From the NCBI RefSeq assembly GCF_004283175.1, contig NZ_RXNW01000003.1, forward strand, positions 124,001 to 188,000: 64,000 nucleotides of DNA, given 5' to 3'. Below are positions 35,483-45,341 of the stretch, piece after piece. A model generated the notes under the pieces. That model was not told the origin of the DNA, made no database searches, and saw only the letters and a list, made by a program, of their open reading frames with translations. The stretch comes from Legionella longbeachae. GTDB lineage: Bacteria > Pseudomonadota > Gammaproteobacteria > Legionellales > Legionellaceae. Position 1 is the first letter of the stretch; each line of letters starts with the position of its first letter. Made by a program: the position numbers and the translations under genes.

Positions 35483-38400
35483 ATGTTAAATGAAGCACTT
35501 TCAACAATGCCAGATGTTTTTGAGGCCAAAATATTATTGCGTGGGCAGGAATATTTTGAAAAGGGGCATGTGCTGAATATCCGGTTCAGTGATGGTTTAC
35601 TTAAGGGACGAGTTAAGGGCAGCGCAAGCCAGATTTATGATGTACACATGGATTTAAAAGCTTGGCCCAAGAAATCAGCTCATTGTACTTGTGCATATCA
35701 ATCTAATTGCAAACATGCCGCAGCCTGTCTATTAGCATTACGAGATAGAGAAAAAAACAACTCTAAGTCTTTGCCTGCAAATAAGCTAGATAAAAAATTA
35801 GACATCTGGTTAAAAAATTTACGCGCTCAAGAAGCTGCAACCATTAAAACACAAGAAGCTACACATCATTTAGTTTATCTTATTGATCTAAAATTCGAGG
35901 GTCATGAGCATCGAGTTGTCATTAAATTAGCCTTGGCTAAATTATTAAAACGTGGCGGCTATGGAAAAATGATCACGTTTAATAGTCTATCTGATTCCAA
36001 AAAGCAGCATTTTATTGGTGACGATAATGATCTTGTGGCTCTACTGCTGTTTAAATGTGGTGTTTCAGGTTGGTTTGACTCTTTAAACATCCGTAATAGT
36101 GAACTACTTGAACGAATTATATCTACGGGAAGAGCTTTTTTTATACAAAATCCAAATAAAGCAATTCAATTAGGCGAATCCATCAGAGGCACTTGCCAAT
36201 GGGTGTTATCTCACAATGGAAGTCAAAATTTAGTATTAATGCATGAAGATAACGCATTTAAGCCATTATTACTGGATAACAGTTGGTATTTTAATTATTC
36301 GGAAGCCAAAATTGGGTGCTTGCTTACCTCATATCCCATAAAACAATTGAGTTATTTATTGGAGGCTCCCTCAATTCCGCTTGATCAGGCTGAATTGTTA
36401 GCAAATAAAATGGCTCATACCTGCCCCGAATTTCCTGTACCGCAAGTTTTTAAACAACGGGAGGTACGTGAGGTTCTTCCTGTCCCCGTGCTGGTTCTTG
36501 ATACTATCAGTGAATTTGATGAAGAATCCTCTTGGCTCTATGATACTGATGAAGAATTACATGCTTTATTTACCGTACATGTTGTTTTTGATTATGCGGG
36601 TTTAATAATTACCGCTTCAGATCAATGTGACACAGTTGTTCGCCAGCAGGAAGGTGTTTTAATTCAATATGTGCGAGATAAAGATTTTGAAAAATTAAAA
36701 TGGGATGAGGTCCAGTCTTTATTAGACCTTAGGGTGCCTAGAACCTGGGAATATGAGCAATGGGGCAAAGCAAAGAAAGTAGATTTTATTATTCAGAATA
36801 TTAATGTCTTGGCAGATTTAGAGTTTCTTCGTAGTCAATCAATTCCTGATCTGAAGGAAAAAGGTTGGCGAGTAGAGTGTGTTGGTACTTTGTATCAGGA
36901 AGTTGTTAATGCTGATGAAGTAGAATGGTATTCTGATCTTCAAGAAAGTACTACTGATTTCTTTTCATATCAATTGGGAATTTTAGTTGAAGGCAAACAA
37001 GTGAGCATTGTGCCTTTAATTGCTGATTTAATTCAACGTTATAGTGCCAATAGTCTGGATAATCTTTCTGATGACCAGTTGGTAAAGCTTCCTTTGCAAG
37101 ATGGTCGTGCGCTGCAGTTGGAAATGGGACGAATTAAGCCATTGATTCGATTATTATTGCAATTTGGTTTGCGTCATTTTGATGCACATCAAAGTGTTTC
37201 TCTGAGTAAATATCAATTAATTTTGATGCGTGAGGCCGAATTGGCTATTGCAGCACTTAAAACACGTTGGCAAGGAGCAGAGACACTAAGGGAACAAATA
37301 AGACAACTAACCCTATTAACCAATATCCCTGAGATACAAGCTCCTTTGGGATTACAGGTACGATTAAGAGATTATCAACGTTATGGATTTAGTTGGTTGC
37401 AGTTTTTACGCATCAGTCATTTTAACGGTATTCTCGCAGATGATATGGGTTTAGGTAAAACGGTACAGACTTTAGCTCATTTGCTCTATGAAAAAGAGCA
37501 AGGACGCACTCAATCAGCTACATTAATTGTTGCTCCAACAAGCCTTGTTGGTAACTGGTTAGTCGAAGCAAAACGGTTTACTCCCCAATTAAATGTTTTA
37601 ATCCATCATGGAGCCGAACGGCATCAGGATAATTTTGATGACTATGATTTAGTAATTTCGACATATGGACTCATTCAACGGGACAAAGAAAAATTTGTAA
37701 GTTATCCTTTTTATTATCTGATATTGGATGAAGCCCAATTTATTAAGAATGCGCGTACCAAAACAACCCAAATTATCCAACAATTACATGCTACACATCG
37801 TTTATGTCTAACAGGTACACCTTTAGAAAATCATTTAGGTGAACTATGGTCATTATTCCATTTTTTAATGCCTGGTTTATTAGGAGATGCCAAGCAGTTT
37901 AGACTTTGGTTTAGAACTCCTATCGAAAAATATGCAGATAGGGAGAGACGAGAAATTCTCATAAAGCGCGTGCAACCTTTTATTCTAAGAAGAACAAAAA
38001 ACCAGGTTGCTAGAGAGTTGCCTCCAAAAACGGAAATGACTCATACCATAGAGCTTATTGGCGCACAGCGAGATCTTTATGAAGCAATACGTATGAGTAT
38101 GGAAAAGAAGGTACGTGATGCGATTGCGAAACAAGGGCTTGGTAAAAGCCATATTCTTTTACTCGATGCGTTACTCAAACTTAGACAAGTTTGTTGTGAT
38201 CCTAGATTATTGTCTTTGCCAGAAGCAGCTATAGCCCATGGTACCTCTGCAAAACTCGAGGCATTAATGGATTTGTTGAATAATTTAATTGGTGAAGGTC
38301 GTCGCGTTTTAGTATTCTCACAATTTACTTCCATGTTGCAATTAATTGAGGAAGAATTACGCGCACGTCACTATGATTATTTGAAGTTAACCGGCCAAAC

Positions 38401-38758
38401 GCAACACCGACAGGCAATGGTAGATAAATTTCAAGAAGGAAATACACCTGTATTTTTGATTAGTTTAAAAGCAGGTGGTACGGGATTGAATTTAACGCGT
38501 GCAGATACAGTGATTCAGTATGATCCGTGGTGGAATCCTGCTGTTGAAGCCCAGGCTACAGATAGAGCTCACCGCATAGGGCAGGAAAATCCAGTATTTG
38601 TTTATAAATTAATTACCGCGGGTACTGTAGAAGAAGCTATTTTAACGATGCAGGAGAAAAAGAGGCTTTTGGGAGAAAGCGTACTGTCCCCTGATTCTAC
38701 AAAAGCGACTGCTTTAAGTGAAAATGATATTGAGCAGTTTTTTATGCCATTAAGTTAA
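35483..38758 (+). CDS. SWIM zinc-finger Snf2-type helicase-like ATPase
   Basis: This is a 1091-residue DNA-translocase-like ATPase of the bacterial Snf2/RapA-type superfamily 2. The N-terminal SWIM zinc finger has Cys68, Cys70, Cys76 and His78 (CTCAYQSNCKH). The long middle section (about 100-630) is family-specific. The motor has DDMGLGKTVQT (motif I) near 652, DEAQFIKN (motif II) near 748, LTGTPLENHLGELWSLF (motif III), and in the C-terminal half VFSQFTSML, LTGQTQHRQ, LKAGGTGLNLTRADTVIQYDPWWNP and ATDRAHRIGQ (motifs IV-VI). The domain order matches bacterial SWIM-Snf2 proteins. Target and role are unknown; it is monocistronic, and nothing nearby suggests a defence island. Confidence 0.92.
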   Translation: MLNEALSTMPDVFEAKILLRGQEYFEKGHVLNIRFSDGLLKGRVKGSASQIYDVHMDLKAWPKKSAHCTCAYQSNCKHAAACLLALRDREKNNSKSLPANKLDKKLDIWLKNLRAQEAATIKTQEATHHLVYLIDLKFEGHEHRVVIKLALAKLLKRGGYGKMITFNSLSDSKKQHFIGDDNDLVALLLFKCGVSGWFDSLNIRNSELLERIISTGRAFFIQNPNKAIQLGESIRGTCQWVLSHNGSQNLVLMHEDNAFKPLLLDNSWYFNYSEAKIGCLLTSYPIKQLSYLLEAPSIPLDQAELLANKMAHTCPEFPVPQVFKQREVREVLPVPVLVLDTISEFDEESSWLYDTDEELHALFTVHVVFDYAGLIITASDQCDTVVRQQEGVLIQYVRDKDFEKLKWDEVQSLLDLRVPRTWEYEQWGKAKKVDFIIQNINVLADLEFLRSQSIPDLKEKGWRVECVGTLYQEVVNADEVEWYSDLQESTTDFFSYQLGILVEGKQVSIVPLIADLIQRYSANSLDNLSDDQLVKLPLQDGRALQLEMGRIKPLIRLLLQFGLRHFDAHQSVSLSKYQLILMREAELAIAALKTRWQGAETLREQIRQLTLLTNIPEIQAPLGLQVRLRDYQRYGFSWLQFLRISHFNGILADDMGLGKTVQTLAHLLYEKEQGRTQSATLIVAPTSLVGNWLVEAKRFTPQLNVLIHHGAERHQDNFDDYDLVISTYGLIQRDKEKFVSYPFYYLILDEAQFIKNARTKTTQIIQQLHATHRLCLTGTPLENHLGELWSLFHFLMPGLLGDAKQFRLWFRTPIEKYADRERREILIKRVQPFILRRTKNQVARELPPKTEMTHTIELIGAQRDLYEAIRMSMEKKVRDAIAKQGLGKSHILLLDALLKLRQVCCDPRLLSLPEAAIAHGTSAKLEALMDLLNNLIGEGRRVLVFSQFTSMLQLIEEELRARHYDYLKLTGQTQHRQAMVDKFQEGNTPVFLISLKAGGTGLNLTRADTVIQYDPWWNPAVEAQATDRAHRIGQENPVFVYKLITAGTVEEAILTMQEKKRLLGESVLSPDSTKATALSENDIEQFFMPLS

Positions 38759-38891
38759 ATATATCTATTTACAATATTTTGAATGTATTACCATGAACGT
38801 AGTGTAGAGTTACAGTTAAATTTAAATAAAAACTAGCATAGTTTGTATTCATAGCATAAGCTATTAACTGATTGTAAACATGGAGAAAATT

Positions 38892-39329
38892 ATGAACTTA
38901 TGGAAGCGCGCTTGTGGTCTTGTTTTAGCTACGTTTTATTTTCCCGCTGTACTGGCTGCATCCCAAGCCCCAGTCGGTAACTGGGTCACTGTAGATGATA
39001 AAACTGGCGCCAAAAGAGCGATTGTTACTATTACTGAATCTGGTGGAGTATTAAGTGGTGTAATTGATAAAATTTATCCTCAACCAGGCGATACTGGAAT
39101 TTGTGAAAAATGTCCTGGTGCTTTTAAAGGGAAAAAAATAGTTGGGCTTCGGTTTATGTGGGGATTAAAGAAAGAAGGTGATAATGAGTGGAGTGGTGGC
39201 TCCATTTTGGATCCCAAAACAGGTAAAGTTTACCGAGCCAAACTCACTGCTCAAGGAAATGAACTTTTGGTTAGAGGGTATGTTGGAATTTCTTTGTTAG
39301 GGCGTACACAGGTCTGGCATAAAGAATAG
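38892..39329 (+). CDS. Secreted DUF2147-family protein
   Basis: This is a 145-residue exported protein with a signal peptide cut after VLA. The mature part follows the DUF2147 pattern: PVGNWVTVDDKTGAKRAIVTITESGGVLSGVIDKIYP, a CEKCPG cysteine pair, IVGLRFMWGLKK.GDNEWSGGSILDPKTGKVYRAKLTAQGNEL.VRGYVGISLLGRTQVW. It is probably a small lipocalin-like beta barrel in the periplasm; function unknown. The ATG at 38892 follows GGAGA by 6 bases; another in-frame ATG at 38880 is too early relative to that site. Confidence 0.87.
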   Translation: MNLWKRACGLVLATFYFPAVLAASQAPVGNWVTVDDKTGAKRAIVTITESGGVLSGVIDKIYPQPGDTGICEKCPGAFKGKKIVGLRFMWGLKKEGDNEWSGGSILDPKTGKVYRAKLTAQGNELLVRGYVGISLLGRTQVWHKE

Positions 39330-39370
39330 TGTTATGTTATAACAATACTAGGTTTTCAAGGATAATTGCT

Positions 39371-39391
39371 CCCGAATAACAACTATTCGGG
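39371..39391. terminator. Hairpin between the DUF2147 gene and dnaB
   Basis: CCCGAATA 39371-39378 pairs with TATTCGGG 39384-39391 around ACAAC, with TCTTTTT a few bases later. It probably ends the DUF2147 transcript. Confidence 0.55.
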
Positions 39392-39453
39392 ATGACATCT
39401 TTTTAAAAGAACATTACAATACATTTTGTTCTAATTTTCATTGTATCATTGCT

Positions 39454-40836
39454 ATGTATGAGCTGCAAAACTCCAAAAAAACGGTTGATCCCTTAAAGCG
39501 CCCGCCTCATTCAGTGGAAGCAGAGCAATCCATTATAGGTGGATTGATGTTGGATAATCAGGTTTGGGATAAAATTTGCCATAAGCTTTGTGAAACCGAT
39601 TTTTATCGTACGGAACATCGAATTTTATTTCGAGCTATTTCTGCATTAGCAAAAAAAGATCAACCTTTTGATGTAGTTACTTTACTTGATGCCTTAACAT
39701 CACACAATGAATTGGATGACGCTGGTGGTGAAGCCTATTTATTTGAACTTGCGAATAATACACCAAGTGTTGCTAACATATCGGCTTATGCTGAGATTGT
39801 TCGTGAAAAATCAGTACAAAGGCAGCTTATTGCGGTAGCAACAGAAATCGCTGATTCGGCATATAATCCTGCAGGCAGAGAGGTTCCTGAGTTGCTTGAT
39901 TTAGCCGAAACTAAAGTATTTGCAATAGGTGAACAAACAGGAGGGGATGGGGGGCCTGAAAACATAAAATCCATTTTAGTCCGTGCAGTAGAAAAAATCG
40001 ATGCACTTTACCACAATGGGGATGCAATTACTGGCTTGGCCACAGGACTATCTGATTTAGATGAAATGACCTCTGGATTACAACCATCTGACTTAGTCAT
40101 TGTTGCGGGTCGACCTTCCATGGGTAAAACTACTTTAGTGATGAATATGGCAGAACATGCCGCAATTAAGTCGGGTAAACCTGTACTTGTTTTTTCTATG
40201 GAAATGCCTTCGGATTCTTTGGTCATGAGGATGATGTCTTCATTAGGCCGTATCGATCAGCATAAGATAAGGACTGGAAAACTGGATGATGATGATTGGC
40301 CTCGAGTCACTTCAGCCGTGCATATGCTTTCGGAAGCACCTTTGTTTATTGATGATACTCCAGCCTTAAGTCCTGGAGAAATGCGGGCGCGTGCCAGACG
40401 TCTAGCCAAAGAGCATGGTTCAGTGGGGCTTATTGTAGTGGATTATTTACAATTAATGAAAGTGCCCGGATTTAATGCAGAAAATAGAACTGCAGAGATC
40501 TCCGAAATTTCTCGCAGTCTTAAGTCATTGGCTAAAGAATTACAGGTTCCTGTAATTGCTTTATCTCAGTTAAACAGAAGCTTGGAACAACGCGCGGATA
40601 AACGACCCGTTATGTCTGACTTGCGAGAGTCGGGAGCAATCGAGCAGGACGCTGATTTAATCTGTTTTATTTATAGAGATGAAGTCTATTATGAAGACAG
40701 CCCTGATAAGGGTACTGCAGAAATAATTGTTGCCAAACAAAGAAATGGCCCTATTGGTAAGGTGCGTGTAGCCTTTATAGGTAAATACACGCGATTTGAA
40801 GATTTAGCTTACAATGGTTATCAAGGGGTAGATTGA
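39454..40836 (+). CDS. dnaB: Replicative DNA helicase
   Basis: DnaB is the hexameric helicase that unwinds DNA at the fork. The N-terminal domain starts [23 protein letters not shown] near residue 17. The RecA-like motor has the Walker [11 protein letters not shown] near 220, the Walker B segment [11 protein letters not shown] near 325, and [23 protein letters not shown] near 388. The length, 460 residues, is normal and no intein is present. alr follows after 1 bp, an arrangement common in gammaproteobacteria. The start ATG at 39454 is the first in frame. Confidence 0.97.
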   Translation: MYELQNSKKTVDPLKRPPHSVEAEQSIIGGLMLDNQVWDKICHKLCETDFYRTEHRILFRAISALAKKDQPFDVVTLLDALTSHNELDDAGGEAYLFELANNTPSVANISAYAEIVREKSVQRQLIAVATEIADSAYNPAGREVPELLDLAETKVFAIGEQTGGDGGPENIKSILVRAVEKIDALYHNGDAITGLATGLSDLDEMTSGLQPSDLVIVAGRPSMGKTTLVMNMAEHAAIKSGKPVLVFSMEMPSDSLVMRMMSSLGRIDQHKIRTGKLDDDDWPRVTSAVHMLSEAPLFIDDTPALSPGEMRARARRLAKEHGSVGLIVVDYLQLMKVPGFNAENRTAEISEISRSLKSLAKELQVPVIALSQLNRSLEQRADKRPVMSDLRESGAIEQDADLICFIYRDEVYYEDSPDKGTAEIIVAKQRNGPIGKVRVAFIGKYTRFEDLAYNGYQGVD

Positions 40837-40837
40837 G

Positions 40838-41917
40838 GTGTCAAGACCTACTAGATTGGTAATAGAGCCAAGTGCTTTACTCCATAATTTAGAACAAATC
40901 AAAAGATTCGCCCCGGGCAAGAAAATAATTGCGATGGTCAAGGCAAATGCCTATGGTTGTGGTGTGCATATTGTGGCTCCGGTATTAGAAGGGCACGTTG
41001 ATGCTTTTGGAGTTGCCTGCATTGAGGAGGCGTTAATTCTCCATAAGATTGGTAGTCGTACTCCTTGTATTCTGTTTCAAGGTGTATTTAGTCCTGATGA
41101 ATTTAAAATTGTTGCTCAACATCAATTTGGATGTGTCATACATCAACCCCATCAATTGCAATGGCTTTTAAATACCCCCTTAAACACACCCATTAAATTA
41201 TGGGTCAAAGTTAATACAGGCATGCATCGTTTAGGGTTTAAACCCCAAGAATTACATGAAGTAATGAGTGCATTACAAACTTGTACTTGGGTAGATAAAG
41301 ATATTGGTTTAATGACTCATTTAGCTTGTGCGGATGAGCCTGAGCGTATAGAAAATTATCAGCAAATTTCTTTATTTGAAAATATTTCTATTACCGGTTT
41401 TAGCCAACGAAGTATTGCTAATTCAGCAGCTATTATTTCTTTCCCCCAAACTCATGCGGATGTTGTGAGGCCTGGCATTATGCTTTATGGTGTGTCTCCT
41501 TTTGCCAATCAGACTTCGATAGAACTTGGTTTACTACCAGTAATGCGCTTTGTATCGGCAATCAGTGCGGTGCATCATAATCCACCTTTTGCTCCAGTAG
41601 GATATAGTGGTATTTGGAAAAGTGAAAAACATTCTGTTATAGGCATCGTTGCTGCGGGTTATGGAGATGGTTATCCACGGCATATTGCGGAAAATACACC
41701 GGTATGGGTTCAAGGCAAGGAAGTGCCTATCGTAGGGCGGGTATCAATGGATATGCTGGCAGTGGATTTAACAGAGCATCAAGAGGTTAAACCTGGGGCA
41801 CCAGTTGAGCTCTGGGGAAAAAATATTTTAGTTGAACGAGTTGCAAAAGCCGCTGGCACTTCGGGCTATGAATTGTTGTGCCAAATTTCTGAGCGGGTGC
41901 GCCATGGCAGATTGTAG
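40838..41917 (+). CDS. alr: Alanine racemase
   Basis: Alr makes D-alanine for peptidoglycan. It is a PLP barrel enzyme. The cofactor lysine is in [10 protein letters not shown] near residue 34. The catalytic tyrosine is in [10 protein letters not shown] near 270. NTGMHRLGF near 128 and [12 protein letters not shown] near 300 are conserved. The length, 359 residues, is normal. The start is GTG at 40838, one base after the dnaB stop codon, so the two are probably co-transcribed and coupled. It fits with murE and dapD/dapE elsewhere in the window as cell-wall supply. Confidence 0.96.
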   Translation: MSRPTRLVIEPSALLHNLEQIKRFAPGKKIIAMVKANAYGCGVHIVAPVLEGHVDAFGVACIEEALILHKIGSRTPCILFQGVFSPDEFKIVAQHQFGCVIHQPHQLQWLLNTPLNTPIKLWVKVNTGMHRLGFKPQELHEVMSALQTCTWVDKDIGLMTHLACADEPERIENYQQISLFENISITGFSQRSIANSAAIISFPQTHADVVRPGIMLYGVSPFANQTSIELGLLPVMRFVSAISAVHHNPPFAPVGYSGIWKSEKHSVIGIVAAGYGDGYPRHIAENTPVWVQGKEVPIVGRVSMDMLAVDLTEHQEVKPGAPVELWGKNILVERVAKAAGTSGYELLCQISERVRHGRL

Positions 41918-42064
41918 CATGGTCAATTGATGTGTGTTCCTTATTTGGGTTTCCCATGATTATGAGATCTTATAATAGAGATGATCTTTACAACTATGGA
42001 TAATAACTGAACGTGGTGTTAGAATGACAACCGATTTTGTAACCTTATTAAATGGTGATATGTT

Positions 42065-42511
42065 ATGAAAAAGCTAGCTGTTGCATCATTGTCTTTATTT
42101 TTGGTAGGGTGCGGACCCGTAACTCATGAAGACGTAGGTACTATTTCAGGTGGCGTTATCGGTGGATTAATTGGAAGCCAATTTGGTGGTGGATCAGCGG
42201 CTAGAATGGCTGCAGCAGCAGGTGGTGCTATTGTTGGTGCTTACTTGGGGGGCCAAATTGGTAAAACCATGGATAAAGTAGATCGAATGGAAATGCAACG
42301 CGCATTAGAAACTGCCCCTACAGGAAAAGCAGTAAATTGGTCGAATCCAGATACAGGATACAGATATTCAGTACAACCAACACGTACCTACTATCGTGAG
42401 CGCTTGCCTTGCCGAGAGTATATTACTAAAGCAGTTATTGATGGAAAAACAGAAACATTACGTGGTAGTGCATGCCGTCAGCCAGATGGCACATGGCATG
42501 TTGTGAATTAA
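42065..42511 (+). CDS. Glycine-zipper (17-kDa-antigen-like) lipoprotein
   Basis: This is a 148-residue outer-membrane-type lipoprotein. The signal peptide ends in LVGC (Cys16). A glycine-zipper segment follows (GVIGGLIGSQFGGGSAARMAAAAGGAIVGAYLGGQIGKTMD, residues about 30-70), which is thought to insert in a membrane. The C-terminal half (AVNWSNPDTGYRYSVQPTRTYY...PCREYITKAVIDGKTETLRGSACRQPDGTW) matches the rickettsial 17-kDa surface-antigen family. Function in envelope integrity is inferred from the family. A strong hairpin follows. Confidence 0.88.
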   Translation: MKKLAVASLSLFLVGCGPVTHEDVGTISGGVIGGLIGSQFGGGSAARMAAAAGGAIVGAYLGGQIGKTMDKVDRMEMQRALETAPTGKAVNWSNPDTGYRYSVQPTRTYYRERLPCREYITKAVIDGKTETLRGSACRQPDGTWHVVN

Positions 42512-42537
42512 TTAAGCTTAAGAGTACAGTTGAAATA

Positions 42538-42569
42538 TTTTGTAGCCTGAAATGTTTCGGGCTACAAAA
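42538..42569. terminator. Bidirectional terminator
   Basis: TTTTGTAGCCTGAAA at 42538-42552 pairs with TTTCGGGCTACAAAA at 42555-42569, with one wobble pair. A-runs and T-runs flank both sides, so it can end transcripts from both convergent neighbours. It lies 3 bp from the stop codon of the leftward gene. Confidence 0.85.
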
Positions 42570-42572
42570 GTA

Positions 42573-42872
42573 TTATTTGGTTGTTTCATCTTTATTTTTA
42601 TTACAGCAAATACATTTGCAACAATTAAACAAATTATAAAGCCATGCAATAAGAAAACCGGTTACAAATGCATCAATAAAACCTACAATTCCTCCCAGGA
42701 TACCCCCTGTGATTGAAGGCGCATAACCCGGATATAATGTCCCGACAGCCGAGACAAAAGCATTTCCATATGTATAATAATAGGCGAGTAATCCTAAAAT
42801 GAATATGGATACGCCCCATAGAACTCCAAATGCGAGCCCCAAAGCTATGGGATTTATTTGGCAACCTTTCAT
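42573..42872 (-). CDS. Small holin-like membrane protein with cysteine cluster
   Basis: This is a 99-residue inner-membrane protein. Two strongly hydrophobic regions (ALGLAFGVLWGVSIFILGLLAYY near 8-30 and GGILGGIVGFIDAFVTGFLIAWLYNLF near 55-82) are separated by a short loop. Similar proteins are sometimes labelled bacteriophage holin in databases, but there is no phage context, so that name is doubtful. The C-terminus is unusual: five cysteines in eight residues (NCCKCICC) just after the last helix, a possible palmitoylation-like or metal-binding site. Function unknown. Confidence 0.75.
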   Translation of the reverse strand: MKGCQINPIALGLAFGVLWGVSIFILGLLAYYYTYGNAFVSAVGTLYPGYAPSITGGILGGIVGFIDAFVTGFLIAWLYNLFNCCKCICCNKNKDETTK

Positions 42873-43193
42873 ATTTGTCTCTCCCTGTACTTAATCTCAT
42901 TGATGGTTTTTTGAAAACGTTTACTACGCTTCATGCACTTAATTGCTTTATTTGGCGTTTTTTTCTTGAAAATTATATTTCATAAACATTACATACGGAT
43001 GTATCCCTATTTGTCAGAATCATTTTCGTTTAACCCAAGCTTAAATCCACCCTTTCATCAAAAGGCAAGTAGATACTATTGGCGCTAAATGATGATTATC
43101 CTGTCAAAGTGGGATTAAAATGTTTCAATTAGAGCAGTTGCTCCAGTGTTTGTCTTGTACTCCTTCATCTATCAGAAAGTATAGGCTAAAGAA
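42873..43193. other. Intergenic region between the holin-like gene and dapE
   Basis: Both flanking genes read leftward. The region is AT-rich and should hold the promoter of the holin-like gene and the end of the dap transcript. I see no clear terminator, promoter pair or coding frame. Confidence 0.4.
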
Positions 43194-44363
43194 TTACTTA
43201 ATGAATATTTTTTCACAAATTAAAAAATATAACGTTTCCAATTCATCTAATTGGTTTAAGGAAATACATTCATTAACTTGATGGATTGTTGCATTTACAG
43301 GCCCAAGCTCAATAACCTCAACACCATAGGGGGCTATAAAACGACCATCTGACGTACCTCCACTTGTAGATAATTCGGGTGCGTTTCCTGTGAGCTCGAT
43401 GATTGCCTCCTTGCAACTTTCGAGCAAGCAACCATGGGCTGTTAGAAATGGTTCACCGCTCAGACGCCATTCGATGACTGGATTAAGGTTAAATTCTTGG
43501 AAGGCAGAAACTACTTTTTCTTTTAATGCATGATGGGTCTGTTCTGTTGAATATCTAAAATTAAGATGTAATACCAGTTCACCCGGGATGATATTTGCAG
43601 CATGGCCGCCAGAATGCATGTGGGTAATTTGCATCGAAGTCGGTGGAAAATGGGTATTGCCTTGATCCCAGACTGTAGTAGTAAGTCTGGTTAATACAGG
43701 ACTCATTTTATGTATGGGGTTATCTGCCAAATGAGGGTAGGCGACATGACCTTGTTTTCCCTGAATATTGATTTTTGCATTCAGTGACCCTCGCCTGCCA
43801 ATTTTAATGACATCGCCTACGGTGTGAGTACTTGAAGGTTCACCTACAATACAGTAATCAATATGAATACCTTGAGTTGCTAAAAGCTGCATCACGTAAG
43901 GTGTACCCATATCATAATCCTCACCTTCTTCTGCACTTGTTATCAGAAAGCCTAATCTTCCGTGAAATTGGGGATACGCTTTAATAAAACGTTGCGCCAT
44001 CAAGAGCATACACGCGAGACTGCCCTTCATATCAGCTACCCCGCGTCCATAGAGGAATCCTTCTCGATTCTCGAGCACAAAAGGATCAGTCGACCATTTT
44101 GAGAGTTCACCAATTGGAACTACATCTGTATGGCCTGCAAAGACTAAAAGAGGCCCCGTTTCGCCATAGGATGCAAAAAAATTAGATACAGGGCCTTGAT
44201 TCATTCGTTGGCAAGTAAACCCTGCTTGTTCTAAAAATTGAATCATAAACTCCTGACATCCAGCATCTTCTGGGGTAATCGAGGGAAAACTAATAAGCGT
44301 GTCTAAAATTTTTTGTAACGCTTCGAGACGATGAGAAGAAACGATGCCTGAGTATTGGATCAT
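43194..44363 (-). CDS. dapE: Succinyl-diaminopimelate desuccinylase
   Basis: DapE removes succinate from N-succinyl-LL-diaminopimelate in the lysine and meso-DAP route. It is a two-zinc M20-type hydrolase. VFAGHTDVVPIGE near residue 74 and GRGVADMKGSLACML near 105 give the zinc His and Asp. SAEEGEDYDMGTPYV near 142 supplies the catalytic Glu. GEPSST near 175, the dimerisation domain, and ELGPVNATIHQVNE with the final His follow. The length of 389 residues is slightly above the usual 375. It starts 1 bp after the dapD stop codon, so the two form a unit. Confidence 0.95.
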   Translation of the reverse strand: MIQYSGIVSSHRLEALQKILDTLISFPSITPEDAGCQEFMIQFLEQAGFTCQRMNQGPVSNFFASYGETGPLLVFAGHTDVVPIGELSKWSTDPFVLENREGFLYGRGVADMKGSLACMLLMAQRFIKAYPQFHGRLGFLITSAEEGEDYDMGTPYVMQLLATQGIHIDYCIVGEPSSTHTVGDVIKIGRRGSLNAKINIQGKQGHVAYPHLADNPIHKMSPVLTRLTTTVWDQGNTHFPPTSMQITHMHSGGHAANIIPGELVLHLNFRYSTEQTHHALKEKVVSAFQEFNLNPVIEWRLSGEPFLTAHGCLLESCKEAIIELTGNAPELSTSGGTSDGRFIAPYGVEVIELGPVNATIHQVNECISLNQLDELETLYFLICEKIFIK

Positions 44364-44364
44364 A

Positions 44365-45186
44365 TTAATTTGCTCTCAGTAATTCATTGATGCTCACTTT
44401 CGCTCTAGTTTTTTCATCTACCTGCTTTACGATGACAGCACAATATAAACTATAACTTTTATCTTCACTTGGTAAACTTCCGGCAACTACTACTGATCCT
44501 TCTGGTATTCGTCCATAAGTGATTTCACCGGTGAGTCGGTTATATATTTTAGTGCTTTGTCCTAAGTATACCCCCATAGATAAAACTGAATTGCGTTCCA
44601 CGATAACTCCTTCAACTACTTCTGAGCGTGCTCCGATAAAACAATTATCTTCAATTATTGTAGGATTAGCTTGCAAAGGCTCAAGAACACCTCCAATGCC
44701 TACCCCTCCTGAAAGATGGACATTTTTACCGATTTGAGCACATGAACCCACAGTAGCCCAGGTATCTACCATGACTCCTTCGTCAATATAAGCCCCTATA
44801 TTCACATAAGAAGGCATCAATACACAGTTTTTTGCAATATAGGCACCTTTGCGGACTATGGCATGCGGAACCACCCTTACTCCGGTTTGTTTGAATTGTT
44901 CTTCAGAATAATTAGTGTATTTGAGCGGTACTTTATCGTAAAACTGGCAAAAACCCGAGTCAATGATTTGATTTGGATTGAGTTTAAACGAAAGGAGAAC
45001 CGCTTTTTTTATCCACTGATGAACAAACCAGTCGTTATTTATTTTTTCTGCAACACGAAGTTGGCCACTGTCGAGACAAGACAGTACTTCATTAATTGCT
45101 GCGATGAGTTCAGGCGTTGCTGTATCAATAGATAAAGTTTGGCGTTGCTCAAATGCCTGTTCAATTAGAGTTTGTAACGTGTGCAT
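44365..45186 (-). CDS. dapD: Tetrahydrodipicolinate N-succinyltransferase
   Basis: DapD transfers succinate from succinyl-CoA to tetrahydrodipicolinate, two steps before DapE. It is a left-handed beta-helix acyltransferase with hexapeptide repeats, visible as [46 protein letters not shown] near residues 120-165. The C-terminal part has [38 protein letters not shown]. The length, 273 residues, is standard. It is first in the dapD-dapE unit. Its product serves both lysine and the meso-DAP used by MurE at 59.8 kb. Confidence 0.96.
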   Translation of the reverse strand: MHTLQTLIEQAFEQRQTLSIDTATPELIAAINEVLSCLDSGQLRVAEKINNDWFVHQWIKKAVLLSFKLNPNQIIDSGFCQFYDKVPLKYTNYSEEQFKQTGVRVVPHAIVRKGAYIAKNCVLMPSYVNIGAYIDEGVMVDTWATVGSCAQIGKNVHLSGGVGIGGVLEPLQANPTIIEDNCFIGARSEVVEGVIVERNSVLSMGVYLGQSTKIYNRLTGEITYGRIPEGSVVVAGSLPSEDKSYSLYCAVIVKQVDEKTRAKVSINELLRAN

Positions 45187-45341
45187 TTCATTTTCCTGTG
45201 TTTAGTATTATTTGAAGTTGGCTTTACGGCCATTACTTAAAAAATTCGTCATTTTCGCGAAAACGAGAATCCATTATGGATTCCGTTTCCATAAGAACGA
45301 TATCAAGCTCTCTAAACCCATTTCAGTTATGTGTATATGCT

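Noticed and set aside
35483-38758. Defence-island system built on the SWIM-Snf2 ATPase
   Set aside because: Snf2-type ATPases occur in DISARM-like defence systems, but here the neighbours are nadE, a DUF2147 protein and dnaB, with no methylase, nuclease or phospholipase-D partner.
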